From: Arthrobacter saudimassiliensis
GTDB taxonomy: Bacteria > Actinomycetota > Actinomycetes > Actinomycetales > Micrococcaceae
Direction of reading: 5' to 3'
Assembly (NCBI GenBank): GCA_900016675.1
Contig: LN483070.1
Location: forward strand, 1,302,001 to 1,366,000
DNA: 64,000 bases
In this document: piece after piece, positions 53,928 through 62,824 of the stretch
Position numbering within the stretch: position 1 is the first letter of the stretch
Layout: each line of letters starts with the position of its first letter
Program-made: the position numbers and the translations under genes
The notes under the pieces: generated by a model
What the model was told of the DNA's origin: nothing
What the model saw: the letters and a program-made list of their open reading frames with translations, nothing else
Databases searched by the model: none

Positions 53928-55438
53928 GCAGCGGCTCCGGGTGGTCCGTCGTCGCCCTCAGCCGTCCCGTCCGCGGCGTCGGGCACCGGCAGGTACCGGT
54001 CGACCAGCTCCGGGCTGAGCATGATCAGCTCCCGCCTGGGCAGCACGGAAAGGGCCCGCCAGGCCAGGTCGAACGTCTGGTCCAGGGTGCGCGCCTCGCT
54101 GCGGCCCTGGTTGAACAGCTCCTGCTCGACGGCAGTGCGGAACTCGATGTACGCCCGGTCGGTGTCGCTGAGCGCGGCGGTGCCGACCAGTTCGGCGAGC
54201 TCGGCGGCCTGCCGGGCGCGGGCCATGGCGGAGAGGATCTGCGCTGATACGTCGAGGTGGTCCTCCCGGGTCCGCCCGGCGCCGGCGCCGCTGCGCATCA
54301 GCCGGGACAGCGAGGAGAGCACGTCCACCGGGGGATAAATGCCGCGGGCGTCCAGTTCCGGCGACAGCACGACCTGGCCCTCGGTGATGTAGCCGGTGAG
54401 GTCCGGCACCGGGTGGGTCATGTCCCCGCCGGGCATGGTCAGCACGGGGACGATGGTCACCGAGCCCTCACGTCCGCGCACCCGCCCGCACCTCTCGTAC
54501 AAGGTGGCAAGGTCGCTGTAGAGGTTGCCCGGATAACCGCGCCGGGCAGGGATCTCCCGGCGGGCCGCGGACACCTCGCGGACGGCCTCGGCGTAGCTGG
54601 TCATGTCGCTCATCACGACGAGGACGTCGTCGCCGTTCTCATAGGCCAAATACTCGGCGATCGTCAGCGCGATGCGGGGCGTGAGGATCCGCTCGATCAC
54701 CGGGTCGTCGGCGGCGTTGAGCAGCAGCACCAGCTCCCCGGCGGCGGAACGCTCCTCGAGCCGGTCACGGATGTAGGCGATGTCGGAGTGCGTCATCCCC
54801 ATCGCCGCGAACACCACGCGGAACGGCCGGCCGGCGGTGGTGGCCTGCGCGGCAAGCTGGGTGGCCAGGGCCAGGTGCGGCAGCCCGGCCACGGAGAAGA
54901 TCGGCAGTTTCTGCCCGCGCACCAGGGTGGTCAGCGCGTCGATCACCGAGACGCCGGTCAGCACCGGATCCCGCGGCGGTTCCCGGTACACCGGGTTGAG
55001 TGGCCAGCCGCTCACCGGGGCCGCATCCTCCGCGGCCACCGGGGGCCCGCCGTCCAGCGGCTCGCCGCGGCCGTTGCAGACCCGCCCCAGCCAGCCGGTG
55101 CCCACGGCCACGTGCAGCGGCCGGCCCTCGAAACGGACCTGCAGCCCGCCCGGTGCCAGCCCTCCGGTGCCTTCCAGCACCTGCAGCACGGCGTCGCTGC
55201 CGGCCACCTCCAGCACCAGCGCGTGGCGGTCCGGGGCGCCGTCGACCTCGACGACGGCGAACTCGTCCCAGCCGACGCCCTGGACCCCGCCCATCACCAG
55301 CAGCGGGCCGCGCAGCTCCCGGACGTCGGTGTAGCCCACAAGGCGCCGCGCGGCTGCGAGCGCGGGATCCGCGCCGGCGGGACCGGCGCCGTCGGGGGCG
55401 CGCGGGTCCGGCCCGGGATGTCCGGCAGCGGTGCTCAT
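53924..55438 (-). CDS. ntpB: V/A-type ATPase subunit B (regulatory/non-catalytic)
   Basis: 504 residues. VFAAMGMTHSDIAYIRDRLE, LLLNAADDPVIERILTPR, VLVVMSDMTSYAEAVREVSA, RRGYPGNLYSDLATLYERCG and MPGGDMTHPVPDLTGYITEG are the B family signature. No P-loop (SVAGLPHLAL in its place), as in all B subunits. A Pro/Gly/Ala-rich N-terminal stretch of about 30 residues is extra. Confidence 0.95.
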   Translation of the reverse strand: MSTAAGHPGPDPRAPDGAGPAGADPALAAARRLVGYTDVRELRGPLLVMGGVQGVGWDEFAVVEVDGAPDRHALVLEVAGSDAVLQVLEGTGGLAPGGLQVRFEGRPLHVAVGTGWLGRVCNGRGEPLDGGPPVAAEDAAPVSGWPLNPVYREPPRDPVLTGVSVIDALTTLVRGQKLPIFSVAGLPHLALATQLAAQATTAGRPFRVVFAAMGMTHSDIAYIRDRLEERSAAGELVLLLNAADDPVIERILTPRIALTIAEYLAYENGDDVLVVMSDMTSYAEAVREVSAARREIPARRGYPGNLYSDLATLYERCGRVRGREGSVTIVPVLTMPGGDMTHPVPDLTGYITEGQVVLSPELDARGIYPPVDVLSSLSRLMRSGAGAGRTREDHLDVSAQILSAMARARQAAELAELVGTAALSDTDRAYIEFRTAVEQELFNQGRSEARTLDQTFDLAWRALSVLPRRELIMLSPELVDRYLPVPDAADGTAEGDDGPPGAAA

Positions 55439-57171
55439 GCCAGCTCCTGCAGGGTCCGGAGGAAGTCCGCTCCGCCGCGGGCTGCGCCGTCGGCGTCGTC
55501 GGGGCCCGTGTCCTCACGCAGCCGCAGCAGCGGGGTGAAGTCCATTTCCTCGATGCGGGCCGGCGGCACCCCGCGGCCCACCAGGTCCTGGCAGGCCTGC
55601 ACCGTGTCCAGCACGGCCTGCAGCAGCGCCGCGCCCTTGGCAGCGGAGCAGTAGCCGTCGTTGCGGCTCAGCGCGTTCTGCACCAGCACCCCGTCCCGCA
55701 GCAGCCGGGCGCCGAGCAGCACCATCTGTTCATGGCCGGGCAGGGACCCGGCACCGATGATCTCCGCCAGCGCAGCCACCCGATCCGCGTCGGCCAGCAG
55801 CAGCTGGGCCCGGGCGCGGCGGCCGATCCAGCCGGGGTCGCCCTGGTCCGCGTGCCAGCGCCCCAGTTCCTCGGCGTCCCGGGCGAAGGAGCCCCGCCAG
55901 CTGACGGCCGGATAGTGCCGTGAGTACGCCAGCTCGCGGTCCAGCAGCCACAGGGAGCGGACGAACCGCTGCGTGCCGGTGGTGACCGGTTCGCTCATGT
56001 CCCCGCCCGGGGGAGAGACGGCGCCGATCACGGTGACCGACGCCGTCGGCCCGCCCAGGGTGCGGACCCGCCCGGCCCGCTCGTAGAACGACGCCAGTTC
56101 GCTGGCCAGGTTGGCCGGGTAGCCCTCCTCGGCGGGCAGGTCCCCGTTGCGGTTGGCAAACTCGCGCAGCGCCTCCGCCCACCGGGAGGTGGAGTCGGCG
56201 ATGACCACGGCGTCGTAGCCCATGTCGCGGAAGAACTCGGCCACGGTGACACCGGTGTCGATGCACACCTCGCGGGCCATCATCGGCATGTTGGACGTGT
56301 TCGCGATGATCACCGTCCGGTCGATCAGCCTGCCGCCCGTGCGTTCGTCCTCCAGCTGGGAGAGCCCGTCGAGGACGTCGGACATTTCGTTGCCGCGCTC
56401 GCCGCAGCCCACGTAAATGATCACGTCGGCGTCGGAGTACTTGGCGATCTGCTGCAGCAGCAGGGTCTTGCCGGTGCCGAAGCCGCCGGGCACGGCGGCC
56501 GCGGAGCCGCGCGGCAGCGGGAACAGCAGGTCCAGCACGCGCTGCCCGGTGTGCAGCGGCACCGCTCCCGCCAGCCGCTCGCGGAACGGGCGCGGGCGGT
56601 GCACGGGCCACGGCTGGGCCAGCGGCACATCCGTGTCTCCGACCCGGGCGGCGGGATCGGCGGCGCGCACGCTGCCCTCCGCCAGCCAGTGCACCGTTCC
56701 GTGCAGGCCCGGCGGCACCAGGACCCGGAACTCGACGGCGCCCGCTCCCGCGACCACGCCGAGGACGGCGCCGGGACCGACGTCATCGCCCAGCCGGGCG
56801 GTGGGCCGGAACAGCCAGCGCTCGTCGAGCACGGCGGGATCGTCGGTGGCGGCCTGCCGGTCTGCGGAGAGCCAGAGCGGAGCGGTGGAGAGCGGGCGCA
56901 GCAGCCCGTCGAAGACCCGGCCGAGCAGCCCCGGGCCCAGCAGCGCGGACAGCTGCCGGCCGGTGGGCTCGGCCACGTCGCCGGCACGCAGCCCGCCGGT
57001 GTATTCGTAGGCCTGGAGGGTGGCGCGGCTGCCGCTGATGGAGACGGCCTGGGCGGCGATCCGTTCGTTGCCCAGGGCCAGCACCTCCAGCATGGACAGC
57101 CCCGGCAGCCCCTGGACCTCCACCAGCGGGCCGTTGATCCGGGTGACGCGGCCCGTTCCGTCGGGACTCAT
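55435..57171 (-). CDS. ntpA: V/A-type ATPase catalytic subunit A
   Basis: 578 residues, ATG at 57171 overlapping the E stop by ATGA (a GTG three codons earlier is possible). P-loop GGFGTGKTLLLQQIAKYSDA, YVGCGERGNEMSDVL (catalytic Glu), ADSTSRWAEALRE and PANLASELASFYERAG; the bulge domain around GTVHWLAEGSVRAADP. The P-loop GGFGTGKT has Gly for the usual Pro (GPFGSGKT). ATP hydrolysis/synthesis drives ion transport. Confidence 0.95.
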   Translation of the reverse strand: MSPDGTGRVTRINGPLVEVQGLPGLSMLEVLALGNERIAAQAVSISGSRATLQAYEYTGGLRAGDVAEPTGRQLSALLGPGLLGRVFDGLLRPLSTAPLWLSADRQAATDDPAVLDERWLFRPTARLGDDVGPGAVLGVVAGAGAVEFRVLVPPGLHGTVHWLAEGSVRAADPAARVGDTDVPLAQPWPVHRPRPFRERLAGAVPLHTGQRVLDLLFPLPRGSAAAVPGGFGTGKTLLLQQIAKYSDADVIIYVGCGERGNEMSDVLDGLSQLEDERTGGRLIDRTVIIANTSNMPMMAREVCIDTGVTVAEFFRDMGYDAVVIADSTSRWAEALREFANRNGDLPAEEGYPANLASELASFYERAGRVRTLGGPTASVTVIGAVSPPGGDMSEPVTTGTQRFVRSLWLLDRELAYSRHYPAVSWRGSFARDAEELGRWHADQGDPGWIGRRARAQLLLADADRVAALAEIIGAGSLPGHEQMVLLGARLLRDGVLVQNALSRNDGYCSAAKGAALLQAVLDTVQACQDLVGRGVPPARIEEMDFTPLLRLREDTGPDDADGAARGGADFLRTLQELA

Positions 57172-57688
57172 GCCGCCCACAGCCGGCTCACCTCAACGGG
57201 ATCGGCTGCCAGTTCCTGGCGGACCAGCGCCGGCAGGGACAGGTCCAGGGTGCGGGTTCCGGCGCGGGCGTGCAGCCCGCCCTCGGCGGCCTCGCTGATC
57301 TCCGCCTCCGGGCCGAGCAGCGCCTCGGCCCGGCGCCGCAGCGCCTGGAGCAGCGGGGGATAGCGCGGGTCGCTGCGCAGCGCCGCGGCCTGGGCGAGCA
57401 GTTCCTCGCGGAGGGCCGAGCGCAGTCGCTCCTGTTCGGCGAGCACCACGGCACCGGCCTCCCGCCGGGCCCGCGCCGACCGCAGGGCGGCCTCCGCGCG
57501 CCCTGCCTCCGCACCCTCTTCCCGCGCCTGCCGCACCGTGTCCGCGGCCCGACGCCGGGCGCGGTCGAGGATGCGGCCGGCCTCTTCTCCTGCCGCGAGG
57601 GTGATCCGCCGGGCCTCGATGCCGGCGTCGTCCGCGAGCGCCGAGCGCACCGGCGCCAGGGCCGGACCGGCGTCCCGGGGCAGCCCCG

Positions 57689-57692
<4 letters not shown>
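57168..57692 (-). CDS. V/A-type ATPase subunit E (peripheral stalk)
   Basis: 174 residues, GTG start overlapping the F stop. A long Ala/Arg-rich helix (AGEEAGRILDRARRRAADTV then RQAREEGAEAGRAEAALRSA), a globular end with RYPPLLQALRRRAEALLGPE. With the coiled-coil protein encoded at 60712-61176 it should form the outer stalk. Identified largely by helix pattern and operon position. Confidence 0.75.
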
Positions 57693-58404
<712 letters not shown>

Positions 58405-59769
58405 TCACTGGATCGGGGATGCCCGGTGGCGGTTTCCGCGGGGCCGCGGGCGGTGCCGGCCGGCGCCGGCGGTGGAACCGGCTGCGTCCGGGCCCGGGGC
58501 ACCGTCCAGATCCGGGGCCCAGGGGCGGAAGCGCCGCCCTTCGGCCTGGAAGACGCGGGAGAACAGTTCGTAGTACTCCAGGCGCAGCGCCTGGATGCCC
58601 GCCACCAGGCCCTCGAGGGCGAAGGTGACGGCGTTGCCGACAAGGAACACCAGCACCGCTGCCACGGCGCGCCAGTCCGGAGCCCAGAGCGCGGTGGTGC
58701 CGTCCCACACGACGCCCATCAGCGCGGCGTGCGTGAGCCCGAAAGCGGCCAGCCGGGCGAAGGAAACCAGGTTGGAGCCCAGCTGCACCACGGTGTCCAC
58801 CAGCTCCACGGACGCCTGCAGGCCGCCGCCCGCTCCGCCGCCGGATTCGGTGAAGAGGCCGACGAAGATGAAGCCCAGCGCCAGCACGCCCAGGACCGCC
58901 GCGGCGAGGACCAGGGGACCCGCGCCGGCGACGAGGCCCCAGGCCAGGAGGCCCACGGCCAGGAACAGTGCGGACCCGGCCAGCCCGGACCGGGCGTAGA
59001 GCGCGTAACCCCATCCGCCCTCGCGGATCCGGTTGACGGTGCCGAGCGCGTAGGCCCCGGCCAGCAGCACGGCGCCGAAAAGCACTGCGGCGATGAGCAG
59101 CGGTATCGGTTCCTCGAGCGGATCGAGCCAGAGCACGGGCAGCACGCCGGTGGGGCCGAAGAACTCGCCGTACAGGACCCCGAACACGACGGCGGCCAGG
59201 CCCGCTCCGGTGACGAACAGCCAGGCGCCCCGCCAGCGGCGCAGCCGGGCCACCCGGCCGGTGCGCAGCACCAGGCCCGCCGCCACCAGCGGCAGGCCCT
59301 GCCCGGCGTCGCCGAACATCATCCCGAACATGATCACGTAGGCCAGGGCAGCCAGCAGCGCGGGGTCAACGCCGCCGTAGGGAACCGTGGTGTAGGTGTC
59401 CACGAGCAGCCGTGAGGGCCGGGGGGCGGCCTGCTTCGAGCCGCCGCCGGCCAGCAGGGTCGGCGGGTCCGTGCCGCGCGGTTTCTTCAGCGGGACCAGG
59501 CCCGCGCCGCGCGGTGCGAGCGCACCGGCAAGGGCCGGCACGTCATGGGCGGGGGACCAGCCCGCCCACGCGGCGAGCGGACCGCGCACGACGGCGGCCG
59601 CCTCCGCCCGGTCCAGCTCCCCGGCGTCGGTGCCCGGCTCGTAGGGCAGGTCCAGTTCCAGGGTCCCGTGCCGGGCGACCTCGGTGAGCGCCTCGCGCCG
59701 GCGTTCCAGCGGGCAGACCAGCGAGACGCGCTCCATGCGCACCGGGGAGAGGTCCTCACGCCACGGCAT
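58405..59769 (-). CDS. ntpI: V/A-type ATPase subunit I (a), shortened
   Basis: 454 residues against 600-660 usual. The cytoplasmic head is only about 125 residues (MERVSLVCPLERRREALTEV at the start), then seven or eight membrane segments: YVIMFGMMFGDAGQGLPLVA, FGVLYGEFFG, and the key helix LGSNLVSFARLAAFGLTHAA with the essential Arg. GNAVTFALEGLVAGIQALRL and EYYELFSRVF close the core. A 40-residue Arg/Gly tail follows. Starts 14 bases inside the end of the C gene. Confidence 0.9.
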   Translation of the reverse strand: MPWREDLSPVRMERVSLVCPLERRREALTEVARHGTLELDLPYEPGTDAGELDRAEAAAVVRGPLAAWAGWSPAHDVPALAGALAPRGAGLVPLKKPRGTDPPTLLAGGGSKQAAPRPSRLLVDTYTTVPYGGVDPALLAALAYVIMFGMMFGDAGQGLPLVAAGLVLRTGRVARLRRWRGAWLFVTGAGLAAVVFGVLYGEFFGPTGVLPVLWLDPLEEPIPLLIAAVLFGAVLLAGAYALGTVNRIREGGWGYALYARSGLAGSALFLAVGLLAWGLVAGAGPLVLAAAVLGVLALGFIFVGLFTESGGGAGGGLQASVELVDTVVQLGSNLVSFARLAAFGLTHAALMGVVWDGTTALWAPDWRAVAAVLVFLVGNAVTFALEGLVAGIQALRLEYYELFSRVFQAEGRRFRPWAPDLDGAPGPDAAGSTAGAGRHRPRPRGNRHRASPIQ

Positions 59770-60715
59770 TGAGCACCTCGCTGGATCCGGTCTCGCCTGC
59801 CGCGGCGGCCAGCGCGGCCCGCAGGCGCCACGCGTCGGCCGTCAGCACCTCCACGGCGCCGAACACCACCTCCGGGCCCGGCACCCCCGAGCGCAGCAGG
59901 CGGAAACCCTTCGCCTCCTCCAGGACCGGCAGGGTGGATTCGGCCCGCCACAGGTCGGCGGGGGTGGACAGGTCTGCGAGCAGCGGTTGCAGCCGTGCGG
60001 GCAGGGCCGCGCGCAGTTCGGCCAGGCTCCGCGCCTCGGTCCAGCCGACTCCGAGGAGCGGCCGCAGCAGGGACACCAGGCGGGCGGCGGGCGGGGTGCC
60101 GCCGACCAGGCGGACCCGGGCTGCGAGCAGCGCCGCAGCCCGGGCGGTGCTGTCGGCTGCCTCCGGGGCCGCCGCGGCGAGCCGGCGCAGGCGCACCGCG
60201 GTGAGCACCGCGGGCAGGTCCGGGCCGGGGTCGCCCCATGGCGACCGCCGCAGCAGGTCGGCCAGCTCGGCGGGGGAATCCGCCACTGAGATCCGAGGCC
60301 AGGCGGTGGCGAGGCTGCCGAGCTCGAACGGCGCCGCTTCGCCCCGCCCGTCCGTGCCGGTCCGGCTCATCGGGGCGGGCGACGGCGCGGAACCCTGCGC
60401 CAGACGCCGGGCCAGCTGGATGATGTTGTCCGCCTCATAGGCGGCGGCGACGGCCCGCAGCAGCGCCGTGCCGCCCGGGGGAACCCAGCCGGCCAGCACC
60501 CGCACTTCCCAGAGCACCGAATCCCGGGTGGCCCGCTGGGCCGCGAGCAGGGTGTCGGCGGAGGCCAGCCGGGGACCGTATCCGGTCTCGCGGAGCAGGT
60601 CGAGCCCCGCGCTGAGGCTCCCGGACCGGGCCACCCGGTCGATCAGCCCGCTGCCGGCGCGGCGCCGGGCCATCGAGCGGGACCGGACGGTGGCGGCCAC
60701 CCAGTCCGAATTCAC
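59756..60715 (-). CDS. V/A-type ATPase subunit C (d)
   Basis: 319 residues, GTG start overlapping the previous stop. Three similar helical parts typical of the funnel-shaped C/d subunit: SADTLLAAQRATRDSVLWEV, AAAYEADNIIQLARRLAQG and LPVLEEAKGFRLLRSGVPGP. Joins the central stalk to the c ring. Identified from helix pattern plus position. Confidence 0.82.
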   Translation of the reverse strand: MNSDWVAATVRSRSMARRRAGSGLIDRVARSGSLSAGLDLLRETGYGPRLASADTLLAAQRATRDSVLWEVRVLAGWVPPGGTALLRAVAAAYEADNIIQLARRLAQGSAPSPAPMSRTGTDGRGEAAPFELGSLATAWPRISVADSPAELADLLRRSPWGDPGPDLPAVLTAVRLRRLAAAAPEAADSTARAAALLAARVRLVGGTPPAARLVSLLRPLLGVGWTEARSLAELRAALPARLQPLLADLSTPADLWRAESTLPVLEEAKGFRLLRSGVPGPEVVFGAVEVLTADAWRLRAALAAAAGETGSSEVLNAVA

Positions 60716-61176
60716 GCTGACCCGTCCCCGGCCGGTTCGTCCCGCGGCATCCCCGCCTCCATCCGCTCCACCATCCGGTCCAGGAGTGCGGCGGCGGTGG
60801 GCCCGAGCCGGCTGCGGCCCCGTTCCCTCAGCCGGCCCGCCCGGCGGCGCGCCTCGGCAAGCCGCCGCGCGTCGGCCGCCTCGACGGCCTCGGCTGCTTC
60901 CGCTGCGGCCGCCGCACGGGCAGCCGCGGCAGCCTGGCGGGAGCCCTCGAGGATCCCGGCGGCCTGGGTGCGGGCGGCGGCAAGGTGCCGGTCGGCGGCG
61001 CGGCGTGCCTCGTCGATCCGCCGGGCGGCGGCGTCGACGTCCGGCTGCAGGGCCGCGAACACCGGGCCCAGCTCCGCCTCCGGTCCCGGGCGGTCCTCGG
61101 CGGGAACGGCGGCCGGCCCTGCCGGTCCCGGGGCGCCGACGGGCCGGAAACGGTCCAGCAGGCTGCGCCTGGCCAT
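60712..61176 (-). CDS. Coiled-coil peripheral stalk protein (subunit G/H-like)
   Basis: 154 residues, ATG at 61176. A Pro-rich head then a continuous Ala/Arg/Glu helix (DEARRAADRHLAAARTQAAG; RQAAAAARAAAAAEAAEAVE) with LDRMVERMEAGM at the end. Pattern and place fit a G/H stalk subunit. Four bases after the ferritin-like gene and overlapping the C gene. Confidence 0.7.
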   Translation of the reverse strand: MARRSLLDRFRPVGAPGPAGPAAVPAEDRPGPEAELGPVFAALQPDVDAAARRIDEARRAADRHLAAARTQAAGILEGSRQAAAAARAAAAAEAAEAVEAADARRLAEARRRAGRLRERGRSRLGPTAAALLDRMVERMEAGMPRDEPAGDGSA

Positions 61177-61180
61177 CGGC

Positions 61181-61501
61181 TCAGTCGTCCGTTGCCCGGG
61201 CCTCGGCGGCTTCGCCGTTGCGGACGATGTCGCCGTCCACCAGCAGGATGCCGCGGGCAATGTCGCGCCACAGCGGCGTGCGGCGGAGCAGGAACTCCAG
61301 CTCCATGCAGAAGTGCTTGTATTCCTCGCCCAGTGAGTCATGCATGATGGCCCGGGATTCCGCATCCGGCTCCACGGCCATCCGCTGCACGTACCAGCCG
61401 ATCGCCTCGGCCTCCTCGGCCAGGGAGGCGCACATCCTGGCGAAGGTCCTGGTTTCTGCCGGCAGTTCTCCCGGCGGTTCGTGATACTGCTCGGTGCCCA
61501 T
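61181..61501 (-). CDS. Encapsulated-ferritin-type (EncFtn-like) iron-binding protein
   Basis: 106 residues, ATG at 61501, GGGAG upstream. Two helices: residues 16-45 and 46-75. The line-up with encapsulated ferritins is gap-free from HEPP (residues 7-10): ET, EEAEAIGWYVQR, then GEEYKHFCMELEFLLRR. The di-iron ligands E32, E62 and H65 of the Rhodospirillum protein correspond to Glu30, Glu60 and His63 here, and the aromatic pair to Trp36-Tyr37. No encapsulin targeting peptide is seen at the C-terminus, and no encapsulin gene in the window. It is the first gene of the ATPase operon, four bases from the next gene. Confidence 0.72.
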   Translation of the reverse strand: MGTEQYHEPPGELPAETRTFARMCASLAEEAEAIGWYVQRMAVEPDAESRAIMHDSLGEEYKHFCMELEFLLRRTPLWRDIARGILLVDGDIVRNGEAAEARATDD

Positions 61502-61700
61502 GACGGCTCCCTTGAAAGGCCGCCGGGCCGCTTGGGGCGGGCCCCGGCGGTGCAGATCAGTAACTCATCGAGCGTACGTTTCGCGCCGCAGGGCACACAA
61601 TGGGTCCCGCCCATTCCGGCCGGGGCCGGCCTGGGCCTGCGCCCGTGGCTGCCCCGCAGCAAACCGCCGTTCCCGGTCCTTCCTGCCCACGGCACAGCAG

Positions 61701-61730
61701 AGCCCCGGCAGCCGGGCGGCTGCCGGGGCT
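61701..61730 (-). terminator. Hairpin after msrB
   Basis: AGCCCCGGCAGCC (61701-61713) and GGCTGCCGGGGCT (61718-61730) form a perfect 13-pair stem with a GGGC loop, 11 bases after the msrB stop. The 240-base gap to the ferritin-like gene must also hold the ATPase operon promoter, which I could not pick out. Confidence 0.75.
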
Positions 61731-61741
61731 CCGGCAGGAAC

Positions 61742-62203
61742 TCAGGCCTGGGTGCCGGAGGCGTCGTCGCGCGGAACGAGCTTCAGCGACACGGAGTTGA
61801 TGCAGTAGCGCTGGTCGGTGGGCGTGGGGAAGCCCTCGCCTTCGAACACATGGCCGAGGTGCGAATCGCACGCGGCGCAGCGGACCTCGATGCGGTCCAT
61901 GCCCATCGACCGGTCGTGCAGGTACCGGACGCGGTCCTCGGCGAGGGGAGCGAAGAAGGACGGCCAGCCGCAGTGCGAGTCGAACTTCTCCGTGCTGGTG
62001 AACAGGTCGGCGCCGCAGGCCCGGCACTGATAGACGCCGGCGGTCTTGGTGTCCCAGTACTCGCCGGTGTAGGGCCGCTCGGTTCCGGCCTGCCGGAGCA
62101 CCTGGTATTCCTGCGGGGTGAGTTCGGCCCGCCACTGCTCATCGGTCTTCCGCACGGCGGCGGTGGCGGCGGTGTCCTGGGGGGAGGTCTCGGGTGTGGT
62201 CAT
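61742..62203 (-). CDS. msrB: Peptide-methionine (R)-S-oxide reductase
   Basis: 153 residues. Reduces R-methionine sulfoxide in proteins. Zinc pairs CRAC and CAAC, FDSHCGWPSF, GHVFEGEG and the catalytic Cys134 in RYCINSVSLKL. DEQWRAELTPQEYQVLRQAG at the start is the family pattern. Separated from the next gene to the right by 14 bases. Confidence 0.94.
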   Translation of the reverse strand: MTTPETSPQDTAATAAVRKTDEQWRAELTPQEYQVLRQAGTERPYTGEYWDTKTAGVYQCRACGADLFTSTEKFDSHCGWPSFFAPLAEDRVRYLHDRSMGMDRIEVRCAACDSHLGHVFEGEGFPTPTDQRYCINSVSLKLVPRDDASGTQA

Positions 62204-62217
62204 GACAGCGACAACGC

Positions 62218-62709
62218 TTAAGCGTCGCCAATAAATCCCGAACCGGAATACAGGTGGAGGACCGGAATGTGCAGCCGTTCCTGGGCTTCATTTGCCCAGT
62301 CGGTGCGCAGGGTGTCCTCCACCGCGTGCGGCGTCGTAATCACCACCGCCTGCCTGGCCCCGGTCCGGGCCGCGGCGTCGACGACGGCGGCCACCGGGTC
62401 GCCGTCCACCACGGTGCCCCGGGCCTGAAGTCCGGCCTCGTGCAGCAGGCGCAGGCTCGCAGCCAGGTCCCGGCCCGCCTCGCGCTGCTGCTCGGCGGGC
62501 CCCGGCCGGTCTGTCGAGAGGTTCCGGAATGCCTCGGCGAATTCCAGCAGGCTCAGCCTGTCGAGGAACTCCACCAGCAGGTTGCCGCCTGTTTCGGCGG
62601 GCACCAGCAGCTCGAAGGCGGCCGGTTCCACCTCGGCGAGGGACGCCAGGTTGGCGACGTCCACGGAGTTCAGGGCCTCTTCGGTCAGCACAAGGATCGT
62701 TCCGCTCAT
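62218..62709 (-). CDS. Universal-stress-like protein
   Basis: 163 residues (ATG 62709; a GTG two codons earlier is possible). Alternating pattern: TILVLTEEALNS, AAFELLVPAE, GLQARGTVVDGDPVAAVVDA, ARQAVVITTPHAVEDTLRTD and WANEAQERLHIPVLHLYSG. The second half has the UspA layout (VDGDP then a beta strand and LHIPVLHL) but the GxxGS nucleotide loop is not seen. Probably co-transcribed with msrB. Seen in Micrococcaceae as a hypothetical. Confidence 0.65.
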   Translation of the reverse strand: MSGTILVLTEEALNSVDVANLASLAEVEPAAFELLVPAETGGNLLVEFLDRLSLLEFAEAFRNLSTDRPGPAEQQREAGRDLAASLRLLHEAGLQARGTVVDGDPVAAVVDAAARTGARQAVVITTPHAVEDTLRTDWANEAQERLHIPVLHLYSGSGFIGDA

Positions 62710-62824
62710 GCGCACAGCCTAGTACCCGCCGCGTGCCCTCCCGGAGCGCGGAGGGAGCGAACCGGCGGCCGACACCGGCCTGCCGAAATGGGAACCCGCG
62801 GCTGAAGGAGGGTAGAAAGGTTCC

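Noticed and set aside
61502-61741. Search for an encapsulin gene or targeting peptide near the ferritin-like gene
   Set aside because: Neighbours are msrB and ATPase genes; no HK97-fold protein is encoded in the window.
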